A stretch of 64,000 nt of DNA from Achromobacter xylosoxidans A8. GTDB lineage: Bacteria; Pseudomonadota; Gammaproteobacteria; Burkholderiales; Burkholderiaceae_B. How positions within the stretch are numbered: the first letter of the stretch is position 1; the number at the start of each line of letters is the position of its first letter. The stretch covers positions 2,666,001 to 2,730,000 of the forward strand of contig NC_014640.1 in assembly GCF_000165835.1 (NCBI RefSeq), given 5' to 3'. The notes beneath the pieces are model-generated. The model did no database searches. It saw only the letters and a list, made by a program, of their open reading frames with translations, and was not told the DNA's origin. The position numbers and the translations under genes are program-made. Shown here piece by piece: positions 41,404-49,865 of this stretch.

Positions 41404-42552
41404 TCACCGATTTCCAAGCGTTCCTTCGCGATGCCGCGCCGCATTGGCAAGGTCCGCGATCGGCGCCAGCAGCTCCCGGTCAAAACTCTCAAGCGTCGCG
41501 CCAGCGCGCAATCTTGCTGGCCAATCGGAATGCGTCAGCGCGCCACGTCCGAGCGAAACGAAGTCTGCCTCCTGCCGCGTCATCATCCCGCCGGCCGCCA
41601 TCGGGTCATGCAGCGATCCGTTGGCCAGCACCGGGACTGGAACGTGCCGCCGCGCCAGCGCCGCAAGGCTGGGACCCTCATCATCAAAAGCCGGACGCCA
41701 GGCCTCGAACTCGGTTGTGTGCAGATAATCGATGGGCTGCGCGCCCAGCGTGCGGTAGATTTGCGCCGCATCCGCCTGACCGCCTTCCCACTTGTGGGTG
41801 AAGTCGTTGACCTTGCCCTGTGAACTGCGCACGCCCACGACGAAGTGCTGCCCAACCGACTGGCGTACGGCCTGGATGACCTCCACGGTCAAGCGCAGCC
41901 GGTTGTCCAGGCTGCCACCATAGCGATCTTCGCGCAGATTGGTGTAGCGGGTGAGGAACTGGTCCAGCAGATAGCCGTTGGCGCCGTGTATTTCTACGCC
42001 GTCGAAGCCCGCTTCCTGTGCCCTGCGCGCTGCGTGCGCGTATCCTTCGACCGCCTCTGCGATGTCCTCGTCCGACATGGCTTCAGGCATCCGGTACGGC
42101 CCCTCTCCCCGATAGAACGTCATCTGCTGCCCCTTGGGTTGCACGGCCGATGGACCCTTCGTCGTGTCGCGATGGGGATTGCCCTGCGACAGTGCGCCCG
42201 CATGCATGAGCTGGGCGATGATGCGGCCGCCGTGCGCATGCACGCGATCCACCACGGCGCGCCAGGCGTCGCGCTGGACGTCGTCGGTGAGGCCGGGCTG
42301 GAACAGGTAGCCCTGCGCGTGGGCCCGGTCGGTATAGATGCCTTCGGTGATCACCAGGCCGAAGCCGCCGGCCGCAAAGGCTGCATAGTAGTCGGCCATT
42401 TGCGGCGTGGCGCGGCCATCTTCCGTCGCGCTGACGCGGGTCATGGGCGCGACGGCGAGACGATTGGCCAGCGTCAATCCTCTGTCCAGCCGCAGCGGCG
42501 TGAACAGCCCGGCCTGCGCGGCGCCGTCCGGACGATAGTCGAGCGCGTCCAT
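41404..42552 (-). CDS. Old yellow enzyme family NADH:flavin oxidoreductase
   Basis: A 382-residue FMN-dependent TIM-barrel ene-reductase (NemA/XenB-like). Markers are FTPLRLDRGLTLANRLAVAPMTRVSA in two parts, the substrate-site pair in AQLMHAGALS, AARRAQEAGFDGVEIHGANGYLLDQFL, NLREDRYGGSLDNRLRLTVEV and the phosphate-binding VLANGS...VSLGRGAL. Such enzymes reduce activated alkenes, nitro-esters or quinones. The start is one base after the RidA stop (TGA-C-ATG), so the two are co-translated; a divergent LysR gene probably controls them. Confidence 0.92.
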   Translation of the reverse strand: MDALDYRPDGAAQAGLFTPLRLDRGLTLANRLAVAPMTRVSATEDGRATPQMADYYAAFAAGGFGLVITEGIYTDRAHAQGYLFQPGLTDDVQRDAWRAVVDRVHAHGGRIIAQLMHAGALSQGNPHRDTTKGPSAVQPKGQQMTFYRGEGPYRMPEAMSDEDIAEAVEGYAHAARRAQEAGFDGVEIHGANGYLLDQFLTRYTNLREDRYGGSLDNRLRLTVEVIQAVRQSVGQHFVVGVRSSQGKVNDFTHKWEGGQADAAQIYRTLGAQPIDYLHTTEFEAWRPAFDDEGPSLAALARRHVPVPVLANGSLHDPMAAGGMMTRQEADFVSLGRGALTHSDWPARLRAGATLESFDRELLAPIADLANAARHREGTLGNR

Positions 42553-42553
42553 G

Positions 42554-42949
42554 TCAGCGGCCCTCCTGCGGACGCACGGCGGCGATGGCCTCGATCTCGA
42601 TCATGGCGGCGGGGTCGTAGAGCGCCTTGATCTCGGCGATGGTGTCGGCCGGGTAGGGGGCCGAGAAGAAACGGCGGCGCAGCGTCACCACGTCCTGGAA
42701 ATGCCCCATGTCGGTGACGAAGATGGTGACCTTGATGACGTCCTTCAGGCTGGAGCCGCCGGCTTCCAGCGCGCGGCGCAAGTTCAGGAAGGCTTGTTCG
42801 CCTTGGGCCAGAAAGCCGCCGGCGACGATCTTGCCGTCATCGCCGGCGCCCGCCTGGCCGGAGATGAACAGCAGATTGCCGAACTGGATGCCCTGCGACA
42901 GCAGGAACGGTTCGTAGTTGTCAGGCTGGGTGATGACGCGCTGTAGCAT
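42554..42949 (-). CDS. RidA family protein (YjgF/UK114)
   Basis: A 131-residue RidA-superfamily protein: GIQFGNLLFISGQAGAG, QGEQAFLNLRRALEAGGSSLKDVIKVTIFVTDM in sequence, and IEIEAIAAVRP with Glu at the usual position. Canonical RidA deaminates reactive enamines/imines using an Arg near the C-terminus; here the corresponding position is in IAAVRPQEG, so activity is uncertain. ATG 42949 matches family length. Co-translated with the old yellow enzyme, it may handle an imine or enamine formed in the same pathway. Confidence 0.88.
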   Translation of the reverse strand: MLQRVITQPDNYEPFLLSQGIQFGNLLFISGQAGAGDDGKIVAGGFLAQGEQAFLNLRRALEAGGSSLKDVIKVTIFVTDMGHFQDVVTLRRRFFSAPYPADTIAEIKALYDPAAMIEIEAIAAVRPQEGR

Positions 42950-43038
42950 GATGCGATTTCCTTCATTTATGGGTGAGTGGCTGGAGCGGCGTGAAAATCG
43001 CTGATCCATGCCTCCAATGTAGGGATGTGCGGTTGTGG

Positions 43039-43082
43039 TGACAAAGGTTCATTTGTCAGCTATAAGATGAGTAAATCTCATC
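43039..43082. promoter_or_regulatory. Two inverted repeats in LysR/RidA divergent promoter
   Basis: TGACAAA-ggttca-TTTGTCA (43039-43058) is a perfect 7-base-arm dyad of LysR T-n-A type. GATGAG-taaat-CTCATC (43066-43082) is a second perfect dyad ending one base before the LysR ATG. They are good candidates for the recognition and autoregulatory sites of the adjacent LysR protein. Confidence 0.55.
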
Positions 43083-43083
43083 T

Positions 43084-43998
43084 ATGACCATGCAACGCCG
43101 ATCTCTCCCTCTTTCCGGACTGCGCGTGTTCGAAGCCGCCGCGCGCCTGGGCAGCTTTAAGGCCGCCGCCCAGGAACTGGCGGTCACGCCGACCGCTGTC
43201 AGCCACCAGATCCGCGCGCTGGAAGCGCAAACCGGGCTGGCGCTGTTCGACCGCCATGTGCGCAAAGTGTCGCTGACCGAAACGGGCGCGCAGCTCTATC
43301 CCGTGCTGCGCGATGGGTTCGATGCCTTCGAGGCGACGCTGGCGCGCTTGACGCAGCAGCGCGCGCGGACGCAGGTGACCATTTCCGCAACCAACGCGTT
43401 CACGGTGAAGTGGCTGGTGCCGCGCATGGCCGATTTCCGCAGCCGGCATCCCGGCATCGATCTGCAGTTGCAGGCCAGCGACGACGTGGTGGACCTGCGA
43501 TCGGCCGCGGTCGACATCGCGATCCGCTATGGCCGCGGGCCGTATCCGGGCCTCGTCGCGCAGCCGCTGTTCACCGACCGTTTCGCGCCCGTGGCGAATC
43601 CGCGCCTGGGGGTCTCATCGACGGACGATCTGGCTCGCGTGCCCTTGATCCGTTTCAACTGGAAGTGGTCTCATCCGGACAATCCGACCTGGGAGCGCTG
43701 GTTCGACGTCGCGCAGCGTTCCCTGCCACGGCAGGCGGGCCAGTTGCGTTTTTCCGATGAGGGCCATGCCATACAGGCGGCGGTTGCGGGCCATGGCGTG
43801 GCGCTGGTCAGCCTGCCGTTGATCGCCGAAGAGCTGGAAGCAGGCCATCTGGTTCAGCCCTTCGGCCCGGTGATAGCGGGACACACCTATCACCTGGCCA
43901 TGCTTGCGGATCGGCCGCCCTCGGCGCCTGTGCAGGCGGTTGCGCAGTGGTTGAGTGCACAGGCGGCGACGCAAGAGCCAGGCTCGCGCGAAGCTTAG
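43084..43998 (+). CDS. LysR family regulator, GcvA-like
   Basis: A 304-residue LysR regulator. The winged helix (LSGLRVFEAAARLGSFKAAAQELAVTPTAVSHQIRALEAQ, listed across helices) and the start of the effector domain (VTISATNAFTVKWLVPRMADFRSRHPGIDLQL) resemble GcvA. It diverges from the RidA/old-yellow-enzyme unit and presumably controls it. The effector is not predictable. Confidence 0.9.
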   Translation: MTMQRRSLPLSGLRVFEAAARLGSFKAAAQELAVTPTAVSHQIRALEAQTGLALFDRHVRKVSLTETGAQLYPVLRDGFDAFEATLARLTQQRARTQVTISATNAFTVKWLVPRMADFRSRHPGIDLQLQASDDVVDLRSAAVDIAIRYGRGPYPGLVAQPLFTDRFAPVANPRLGVSSTDDLARVPLIRFNWKWSHPDNPTWERWFDVAQRSLPRQAGQLRFSDEGHAIQAAVAGHGVALVSLPLIAEELEAGHLVQPFGPVIAGHTYHLAMLADRPPSAPVQAVAQWLSAQAATQEPGSREA

Positions 43999-44031
43999 GC
44001 GAGCAGGTTGTTGGAGGCTGGCGCGCTGCTT

Positions 44032-44694
44032 TCAGTGCGCCGCGTTTGCAAGCAGATCGGCGACCGCTGCCTTGGCGCGGCCGAATTCCGCATGGTCGTC
44101 CATCGACGCGGCAACGTTGGCAAATGCCTGGTAGGCGAGCAGCTCCATGACGAGTTTTGCCTCGTCGGCATCGGCCGCAATTTGCCCCTGTGCCTTGGCT
44201 TCGCGGATCAAGCCGCGCAGGCGTGCTCGGCCTGCCTCGCGGTATTGCTGGATCGCGTCGCGCAAGGGGCCGGGGCGCGCGCGATATTCGCTGCTTACCG
44301 CAGTAATGACACAGCCGCCCGGAAGCTGGCGGGTCTCCACGAAGTCGAACCAGCCGCTCATCAGGGCGCGCAGCCGCGCCAGCGGGGTGCGCTTGCGCAT
44401 GGCCGGTTCAATGACCTGGGTCTGGTACAGGCCGATCGCATGGGCCAAGGCTGCCAATTGCAGGCTTTCCTTGTCGCCGAACAGAACCTGGAGATTGCTT
44501 TTCCCCACTTCAGCCCGTTCGGCCACCTGGCCGAAGGTCAGGCCGCCCAGGCCTTCGACGGAGAGGAGTTTCACGGCTTCGTCCAGCACGCGGGCGCGCG
44601 CGCGCTCGCCGCGCAGCCGGCGGCCATCGGGGGGGGGGAGGGAGGCAACGGGTTCATGGGAGCCTGTTCTTTTACTTGCACGAGTTCGATTCAT
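44032..44694 (-). CDS. TetR family repressor
   Basis: A 220-residue repressor. The helix-turn-helix is at about residues 30-75 (RARVLDEAVKLLSVEGLGGLTFGQVAERAEVGKSNLQ, in two helices, and LFGDKESL). The helical ligand domain includes LRALMSGWFDFVETRQLPGGCVITAVSSEY, as in the YcdC/TetR_C_6-like group. ATG 44694 is chosen for length. It diverges from an MFS efflux gene with only 43 bases between starts, which contain a 12-base palindrome. Confidence 0.9.
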   Translation of the reverse strand: MNRTRASKRTGSHEPVASLPPPDGRRLRGERARARVLDEAVKLLSVEGLGGLTFGQVAERAEVGKSNLQVLFGDKESLQLAALAHAIGLYQTQVIEPAMRKRTPLARLRALMSGWFDFVETRQLPGGCVITAVSSEYRARPGPLRDAIQQYREAGRARLRGLIREAKAQGQIAADADEAKLVMELLAYQAFANVAASMDDHAEFGRAKAAVADLLANAAH

Positions 44695-44708
44695 CCACGA
44701 TACTATAA

Positions 44709-44720
44709 ATACGATCGTAT
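44709..44720. promoter_or_regulatory. TetR operator candidate
   Basis: ATACGATCGTAT is a perfect 12-base palindrome set in A/T-rich sequence between the divergent TetR and MFS starts. It overlaps where both promoters must lie, fitting repression of both genes by the TetR protein. Confidence 0.6.
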
Positions 44721-44737
44721 ATATATAAACGTGAAAA

Positions 44738-46165
44738 ATGAACCAGGCTTTTGCGCTGCAAGCTGAACAGAACCGCCCCGGCCGCGCCCTTGCGGTGCTG
44801 TTGACGGGCAACTTCGTGACGATCCTGGATCTGTTCATCGTCAATGTCGCATTGCCCAGCATCCAGAGCGGCTTGTCGGCCAGCGATACCGACTTGCAGC
44901 TGGTCGTGGTGGCCTACGCATTGGCTTATGGCTTGTGCCTGATAAATGGCGCGCGCCTGGGCGATCTTTTCGGGCGACGGCGCTTGTTCCTTGCCGGCAT
45001 GGGCCTGTTCACCCTGGCTTCGGCCCTGTGCGGGCTGGCGCTCACGCCATGGCAGCTGATCCTGGCGCGCGCGCTGCAAGGCGTGGGCGCGGGCGTCTTG
45101 ATGCCGCAGGTGCTCGCTTCGATCAGGGTCATGTTCGAGGGAGACGCGCGCAGGCGCGCGTTCGGGATCATGGGCGCCGTGCAGGGCGTGGCGGCAAGCC
45201 TCTCGCAACTGTTGGGCGGGATACTCATCACGCTGAATCCGCTGGATTTGGGATGGCGGCTGGTGTTTCTCATCAACGTGCCTATCGGCATCGCCGCGTT
45301 GATGGCGGGGCGGCGGGCGCTGCCCGAATGGCGGGCGCCGGTGCCGACGCGGGTGGACCTGCGCGGGGCGCTTGCGGGTGCTGCCGGGCTGGCCTTGATC
45401 CTGGTTCCTGTGATGGAGGGACGAGAGCATGGCTGGCCCTGGTGGTCGCTGGCCGGGCCTGTGCTGGCGCTGGGGGTGTTGGCGTACTTTGTCCACTATG
45501 AAAAGACGCTGGCCCGGCGCGGTGGGGTGCCTGTGCTGGATATGCGGCTGTTTGCCAACCGGCCATTCGTGGCGGGCATAGGCGCGGTGTTTTTCTTTTT
45601 TTCGGCAATCAGCTCGTTCTTCTTCGCGCTGACGCTGCTGTTGCAGTTCGGGCTGGGATTGGCGCCGCTGATGGCGGGCGCAGTGTTCACGCCTTCGGCG
45701 CTGGCATTCTTTGGCGCTTCGCTTGCGGGTCCGAAACTGGCGGCGCGCTATGGACGCGCGGCGCTGTTGTGCGGCGTGCTGGTTTTCACCGCGGGCTTGG
45801 GGCTGTCCGCGATCACCGCCGCGACGCAACCCCAGAACCTGACGCTGCTGGTGATATCGCTGCTGCTGAACGGCGCAGGACAAGGACTGGTGATCCCGCT
45901 GGCATTCAATGCCATTCTTGGATCGGTGCAAGAGGAACAGGCGGGCATGGCCTCAGGGATGCTCAGTACCTTGCAAGTCGTCGGGACTTCCACCGGCGTC
46001 GCGGTGGTGGGCGGCGTGATATTCACGATGCTCGGGGCCGCGGGGAGCTGGTCCGCCGGGGATGGCGCATGGCTCTATGGGCGGGCGCTGGCGGTGGCGA
46101 TGTCCTACAACCTTGCCGCCGCGCTGCTCAGCCTGGTCTTTTTCAGGATGGCGACGCGCCGATAG
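44738..46165 (+). CDS. MFS multidrug efflux transporter, DHA2 (EmrB/QacA) family
   Basis: A 475-residue inner-membrane drug:proton antiporter, about 14 membrane segments. Family motifs: LFIVNVALPSIQSGL (motif D1), RLGDLFGRRRLFLAGMGLF (motif A) and ARALQGVGAGVLMPQVLASI (motif C-like region). MFS antiporters of this group extrude hydrophobic or cationic drugs. Regulation is probably by the divergent TetR repressor. No Shine-Dalgarno is visible before the ATG. Confidence 0.92.
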   Translation: MNQAFALQAEQNRPGRALAVLLTGNFVTILDLFIVNVALPSIQSGLSASDTDLQLVVVAYALAYGLCLINGARLGDLFGRRRLFLAGMGLFTLASALCGLALTPWQLILARALQGVGAGVLMPQVLASIRVMFEGDARRRAFGIMGAVQGVAASLSQLLGGILITLNPLDLGWRLVFLINVPIGIAALMAGRRALPEWRAPVPTRVDLRGALAGAAGLALILVPVMEGREHGWPWWSLAGPVLALGVLAYFVHYEKTLARRGGVPVLDMRLFANRPFVAGIGAVFFFFSAISSFFFALTLLLQFGLGLAPLMAGAVFTPSALAFFGASLAGPKLAARYGRAALLCGVLVFTAGLGLSAITAATQPQNLTLLVISLLLNGAGQGLVIPLAFNAILGSVQEEQAGMASGMLSTLQVVGTSTGVAVVGGVIFTMLGAAGSWSAGDGAWLYGRALAVAMSYNLAAALLSLVFFRMATRR

Positions 46166-46166
46166 C

Positions 46167-46189
46167 CCGGGCGCTTGAACACCGCCCGG
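46167..46189. terminator. Hairpin between convergent MFS and LysR genes
   Basis: CCGGGCG (46167-46173) pairs exactly with CGCCCGG (46183-46189) around a 9-base loop, two bases after the MFS stop. The opposing LysR gene ends at 46212. No T tract. Confidence 0.5.
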
Positions 46190-46211
46190 ATCAACCGCTC
46201 CCGGCCTGGGC

Positions 46212-47129
46212 CTACGCCCTGAATGCCGCAAACCCGTCCCAACACTCGCGCGTGAAGTCATACAGCGCGTCCTGCGCCGTCAAGGGCGTGCGCCCCGCCA
46301 GCCGGGCCAGTGCATAGTGGCCTTGGCGCTGCGGATCGGACGGGATCGGCACTTCGACTAGCAACCCGGCTTCTTGCTGTCTGCGCGTGACGCAGATCAC
46401 GCCTAGCAGCAACGCGTCCGAGCGCAATGCCAGCTCGACCAGCGCGTCCAGGTTTTCGCAGCGGTGGGTGACCATCTGTTCGGGCGCGCCGCCCGGTCCC
46501 AGCGTTTCCGCCAGCCGCAGCGAGACCTCGGGGCTGAGCGTGCTGGAGGCCACCGGGTACTGGCGGACCTGTTCTATGCCTGGCCGCTTGTGAGCAAGGA
46601 TGGGATGGCCCTTGCGGCAGACCAGACCGGCCCGCAAGGGGGGCAGGGGACGGGTTTCCAGGTCGGCCGCGTCATACAGCATGCGGGCATCGCAGACCAT
46701 TGCGTGGAGGCGCTCGGCGCGCAGCATCTCCAGCAAGGCGGCGGTGGCGCCCAGCTCGACGCCGACGCGCACCTGGGGATGGCGTTCAGCCATGTGGGCC
46801 AGAAAGGGCGACAGCAGCAGGGACGCGGGCGCCGGGCTCAGCCCGATGGACAGGGTGCCGGATTCGCCGCTGTGCAAGGTTTTCAGCTCGCGCTGCAATT
46901 CCGCTTCCTCGAAGCGCATGCGGCGCGCGCGTTCGGCCACGCAGGCGCCGTAGGGCGTCAGGCGCACGCGGCGGGTGCCGCGGTCCAGCAGGGGCAGGCC
47001 GAGTTCGGCTTCGAGCGCCTGGATGCTGCGGCTGAGCGCCGGTTGCGACAAGTTGACCGCCTCTGCGGCGCGCGAGTAAGTGCCGTGTTCGACTACCGCC
47101 AGCAAGTGCTTGAGTTTCTGAAAATCCAT
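46212..47129 (-). CDS. LysR family regulator
   Basis: A 305-residue LysR protein. The winged helix is in LKHLLAVVEHGTYSRAAEAVNLSQPALSRSIQALE (residues 6-40, two helices), and the effector domain begins at about residue 90 (GTLSIGLSPAPASLLLSPFL). It diverges from the penicillin acylase gene, with 153 bases between the starts including an A/T-rich stretch (47135-47175) suited to the promoters. It may regulate the acylase; the effector is unknown. Confidence 0.88.
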   Translation of the reverse strand: MDFQKLKHLLAVVEHGTYSRAAEAVNLSQPALSRSIQALEAELGLPLLDRGTRRVRLTPYGACVAERARRMRFEEAELQRELKTLHSGESGTLSIGLSPAPASLLLSPFLAHMAERHPQVRVGVELGATAALLEMLRAERLHAMVCDARMLYDAADLETRPLPPLRAGLVCRKGHPILAHKRPGIEQVRQYPVASSTLSPEVSLRLAETLGPGGAPEQMVTHRCENLDALVELALRSDALLLGVICVTRRQQEAGLLVEVPIPSDPQRQGHYALARLAGRTPLTAQDALYDFTRECWDGFAAFRA

Positions 47130-47282
47130 GTGCAGACCGCATAAATACTATGAAATAAATGCATTGGAATTATAGAAGCGCGATTCGTATGATGGTTCGC
47201 AGACGGCGCCCGCAGAGGCGCCGCAAACCGCGTCCGGGACTCGCACCGCGGCGCGGCTCGACAAATACGGAGACAGATTCGA

Positions 47283-49865
47283 ATGAAGCAGCACTTGTTG
47301 TCGGCCGCCATCCTGGCGGCCTGCGCGGCCATGGGCGCGCAAGCCCAGGCCCAGGACGTCCAGCAAAATTCCGGGAAGCAGGCCGAGGCCGGGGCGCGCC
47401 CGGCGGGCGCGGCCAGCGGCCAGGTCACGATACGGCGCGACGGCTATGGCATGCCGCATGTGTACGCCAATACCGTGTACGGCATCTTCTACGGCTATGG
47501 CTATGCGGTGGCGCAGGACCGATTGTTCCAGATGGAGATGGCGCGGCGCAGTACCCAGGGCCGCGTGGCCGAGGTGCTGGGCCAGCCCATGGTGGCCTTC
47601 GACAAATCCATCCGCGGCAACTTCTCGCCCGAGCGCATCCAGCGCCAGCTGGCCGCGCTGCCGGCATCCGAGCGCCAGATCCTGGACGGCTATGCGGCCG
47701 GCATGAACGCCTGGATCGCGCGGGTGCGCGCCGAGCCCGGCAGCCTGATGCCCAAGGAATTCAATGACCTGCGCTTTCAGCCCGCGGACTGGACGGCCTA
47801 CGACGTGGCGATGGTGTTCGTCGGCACCATGGCCAACCGTTTTTCCGACGCCAATAGCGAGATAGACAACCTGGCGCTGCTGACCGCCTTGAAGGACAAG
47901 CAGGGCGACGCGCGCGCCATGCAGATCTTCAATCAGCTGCGCTGGATGACCGACAGCCGCGCGCCCACCACCGTGCCCGAGGAAGAGGGCGTGTACCGGC
48001 CCGATGGCGCCAAGCCGCCCGCCAAGCTGTCCTATGCGCTGCCGCGCTACGACGGCACGCCGCCCATGCTGGAACGCGTGGCGCGCGATCCGCAGACGCG
48101 CGGCGTGCTGGACGAGGCGCCCGCGGCCGTGCCGGCGCGGCTGCTGGCGCAGTTCGCGGAATCGGGGCAGCCGGGAATCGCCGGCTTTCCGACCACCAGC
48201 AATATGTGGATCGTGGGCCGCGACCACGCCAAGGACGCCCGCTCCATCCTGCTGAACGGGCCGCAGTTCGGCTGGTGGAATCCGGCCTATACCTACGGCA
48301 TCGGCCTGCACGGCGCGGGCTTCGACGTGGTCGGCAACACGCCGTTCGCCTATCCCAGCATCCTGTTCGGCCACAACGCGCATGTGACCTGGGGCTCGAC
48401 CGCGGGCTTTGGCGACGACGTGGACATCTATGCCGAAAAGCTCGATCCGAACGACCGTACCCGCTACTTCCACGACGGCGTCTGGAAGACGATGGAAAAG
48501 CGCACGGAACTCATCGAGGTCAAGGACGCGCAGCCGGTGGTGATGGATGTGTATCGCACGGTGCACGGCATCGTCACCAAGTTCGACGACAAGCAGCACG
48601 TGGCCTACGCCAAGGCGCGCGCCTGGGAAGGCTATGAACTGCAATCGCTGATGGCCTGGACCCACAAGGCGCAGTCGCGCAACTGGGACCAATGGAAGCA
48701 GCAGGCCGCGCGCCACGCGCTGACCATCAACTGGTATTACGCGGACGACAAGGGCAACATCGGCTACGCGCACACGGGCTTCTATCCCAAGCGCCGTCCG
48801 GGCCATGATCCGCGCCTGCCCGTGCCCGGCACCGGCGAGATGGATTGGATAGGCATGCTGCCGTTCTCGACCAACCCGCAGGTCTACAACCCGCGCCAGG
48901 GCTTCATCGCCAACTGGAACAACCAGCCCATGCGCGGCTATCCGTCGACCGACCTGTTCGCCATCGTGTGGGGGCAGGCCGACCGCTATGCCGAGATCGA
49001 AACCCGCCTGAAGGCAATGACGGCCCATGGCGGCAAGGTCAGCGCGCAGCAGATGTGGGACCTGATCCGCACCACCAGCTATGCCGACGTGAACCGCCGC
49101 CACTTCCTGCCGTTCCTGCAGCAGGCGGTGCAGGGGCTGCCTGCCGACGACGCGCGGGCGCAGTTGGTGACGGGGCTGGCGTCCTGGGATGGCATGGGCA
49201 CCAGCGACAAGCAGGCCGGCATCTACGACAACGCCGGTCCGGCCGTGATGGACGCCTGGCTGCGCGCCATGCTCAAGCGCACGCTGGCCGACGAGATGCC
49301 TGCCGATTTCTTCAAGTGGTACAGCGCCACCGGCTATCCGACGCAGACGGCGCCTGCCACCGGTTCGGTCAACCTGACGGTGGGGGTGAAGGTGCTGTTC
49401 AACGCGCTGGCCGGCCGCGACGCGGGCGTGCCGCAGCAGTACGACTTCTTCAATGGCCAGCGGCCGCAGGACGTGACGCTGGCCGCGCTGGACGATGCGC
49501 TGGCGGCCTTGCAGAAGGCCTATGGCCAGGATCCTGCCAGCTGGCGCATACCCGCGCCGCCGATGGTGTTCGCGCCCAAGAACTTCCTGGGCGTGCCGCA
49601 GGCGGACGACAAGGCGGTGTTGAGCTTCCCAGCTACGCAGAACCGCGGCACCGAGAACAACATGACCGTGTTCGACGGCCGCGGCGTGCGCGCGGTGGAC
49701 GTGGTGGCGCCGGGGCAGAGCGGCTTTGTCGCCCCGGACGGCACGCCGTCGGTCCACACCCGCGACCAGTTCGACCTGTACACCGGCTTTGGCAACAAGC
49801 GGGTGTGGTTCACGGATGCGGAAGTGCGTGCCAATGCTAAGTCGGTAGAGACGTTGCGCTACTGA
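47283..49865 (+). CDS. pac: Penicillin G acylase precursor
   Basis: An 860-residue periplasmic Ntn-hydrolase precursor. The signal peptide ends near residue 24 (MGAQAQAQ). The alpha chain starts about VTIRRDGYGMPHVYA, and a spacer leads to the autocatalytic Ser306 (TTSNMWIVGRD), which becomes the beta-chain N-terminus. The beta chain of about 555 residues equals the known length, and its blocks match E. coli penicillin G acylase closely (LNGPQFGWWNPAYTYGIGLH, FGHNAHVTWGSTAGFGDDVD, LPVPGTGEMDWIG, FIANWNNQPM). It cleaves phenylacetyl amides such as penicillin G. The natural role may be use of phenylacetylated compounds. Its 3' end overlaps the convergent ABC gene by 29 bases. Confidence 0.93.
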   Translation: MKQHLLSAAILAACAAMGAQAQAQDVQQNSGKQAEAGARPAGAASGQVTIRRDGYGMPHVYANTVYGIFYGYGYAVAQDRLFQMEMARRSTQGRVAEVLGQPMVAFDKSIRGNFSPERIQRQLAALPASERQILDGYAAGMNAWIARVRAEPGSLMPKEFNDLRFQPADWTAYDVAMVFVGTMANRFSDANSEIDNLALLTALKDKQGDARAMQIFNQLRWMTDSRAPTTVPEEEGVYRPDGAKPPAKLSYALPRYDGTPPMLERVARDPQTRGVLDEAPAAVPARLLAQFAESGQPGIAGFPTTSNMWIVGRDHAKDARSILLNGPQFGWWNPAYTYGIGLHGAGFDVVGNTPFAYPSILFGHNAHVTWGSTAGFGDDVDIYAEKLDPNDRTRYFHDGVWKTMEKRTELIEVKDAQPVVMDVYRTVHGIVTKFDDKQHVAYAKARAWEGYELQSLMAWTHKAQSRNWDQWKQQAARHALTINWYYADDKGNIGYAHTGFYPKRRPGHDPRLPVPGTGEMDWIGMLPFSTNPQVYNPRQGFIANWNNQPMRGYPSTDLFAIVWGQADRYAEIETRLKAMTAHGGKVSAQQMWDLIRTTSYADVNRRHFLPFLQQAVQGLPADDARAQLVTGLASWDGMGTSDKQAGIYDNAGPAVMDAWLRAMLKRTLADEMPADFFKWYSATGYPTQTAPATGSVNLTVGVKVLFNALAGRDAGVPQQYDFFNGQRPQDVTLAALDDALAALQKAYGQDPASWRIPAPPMVFAPKNFLGVPQADDKAVLSFPATQNRGTENNMTVFDGRGVRAVDVVAPGQSGFVAPDGTPSVHTRDQFDLYTGFGNKRVWFTDAEVRANAKSVETLRY

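Noticed and set aside
41172..41492. 106-codon minus-strand frame between the old yellow enzyme and the membrane protein gene
   Set aside because: It overlaps the ends of both neighbours and has no recognisable family or ribosome site. The interval is better explained as the promoter region of the unassigned operon, though its A/T-rich middle part is gene-like and deserves a check.
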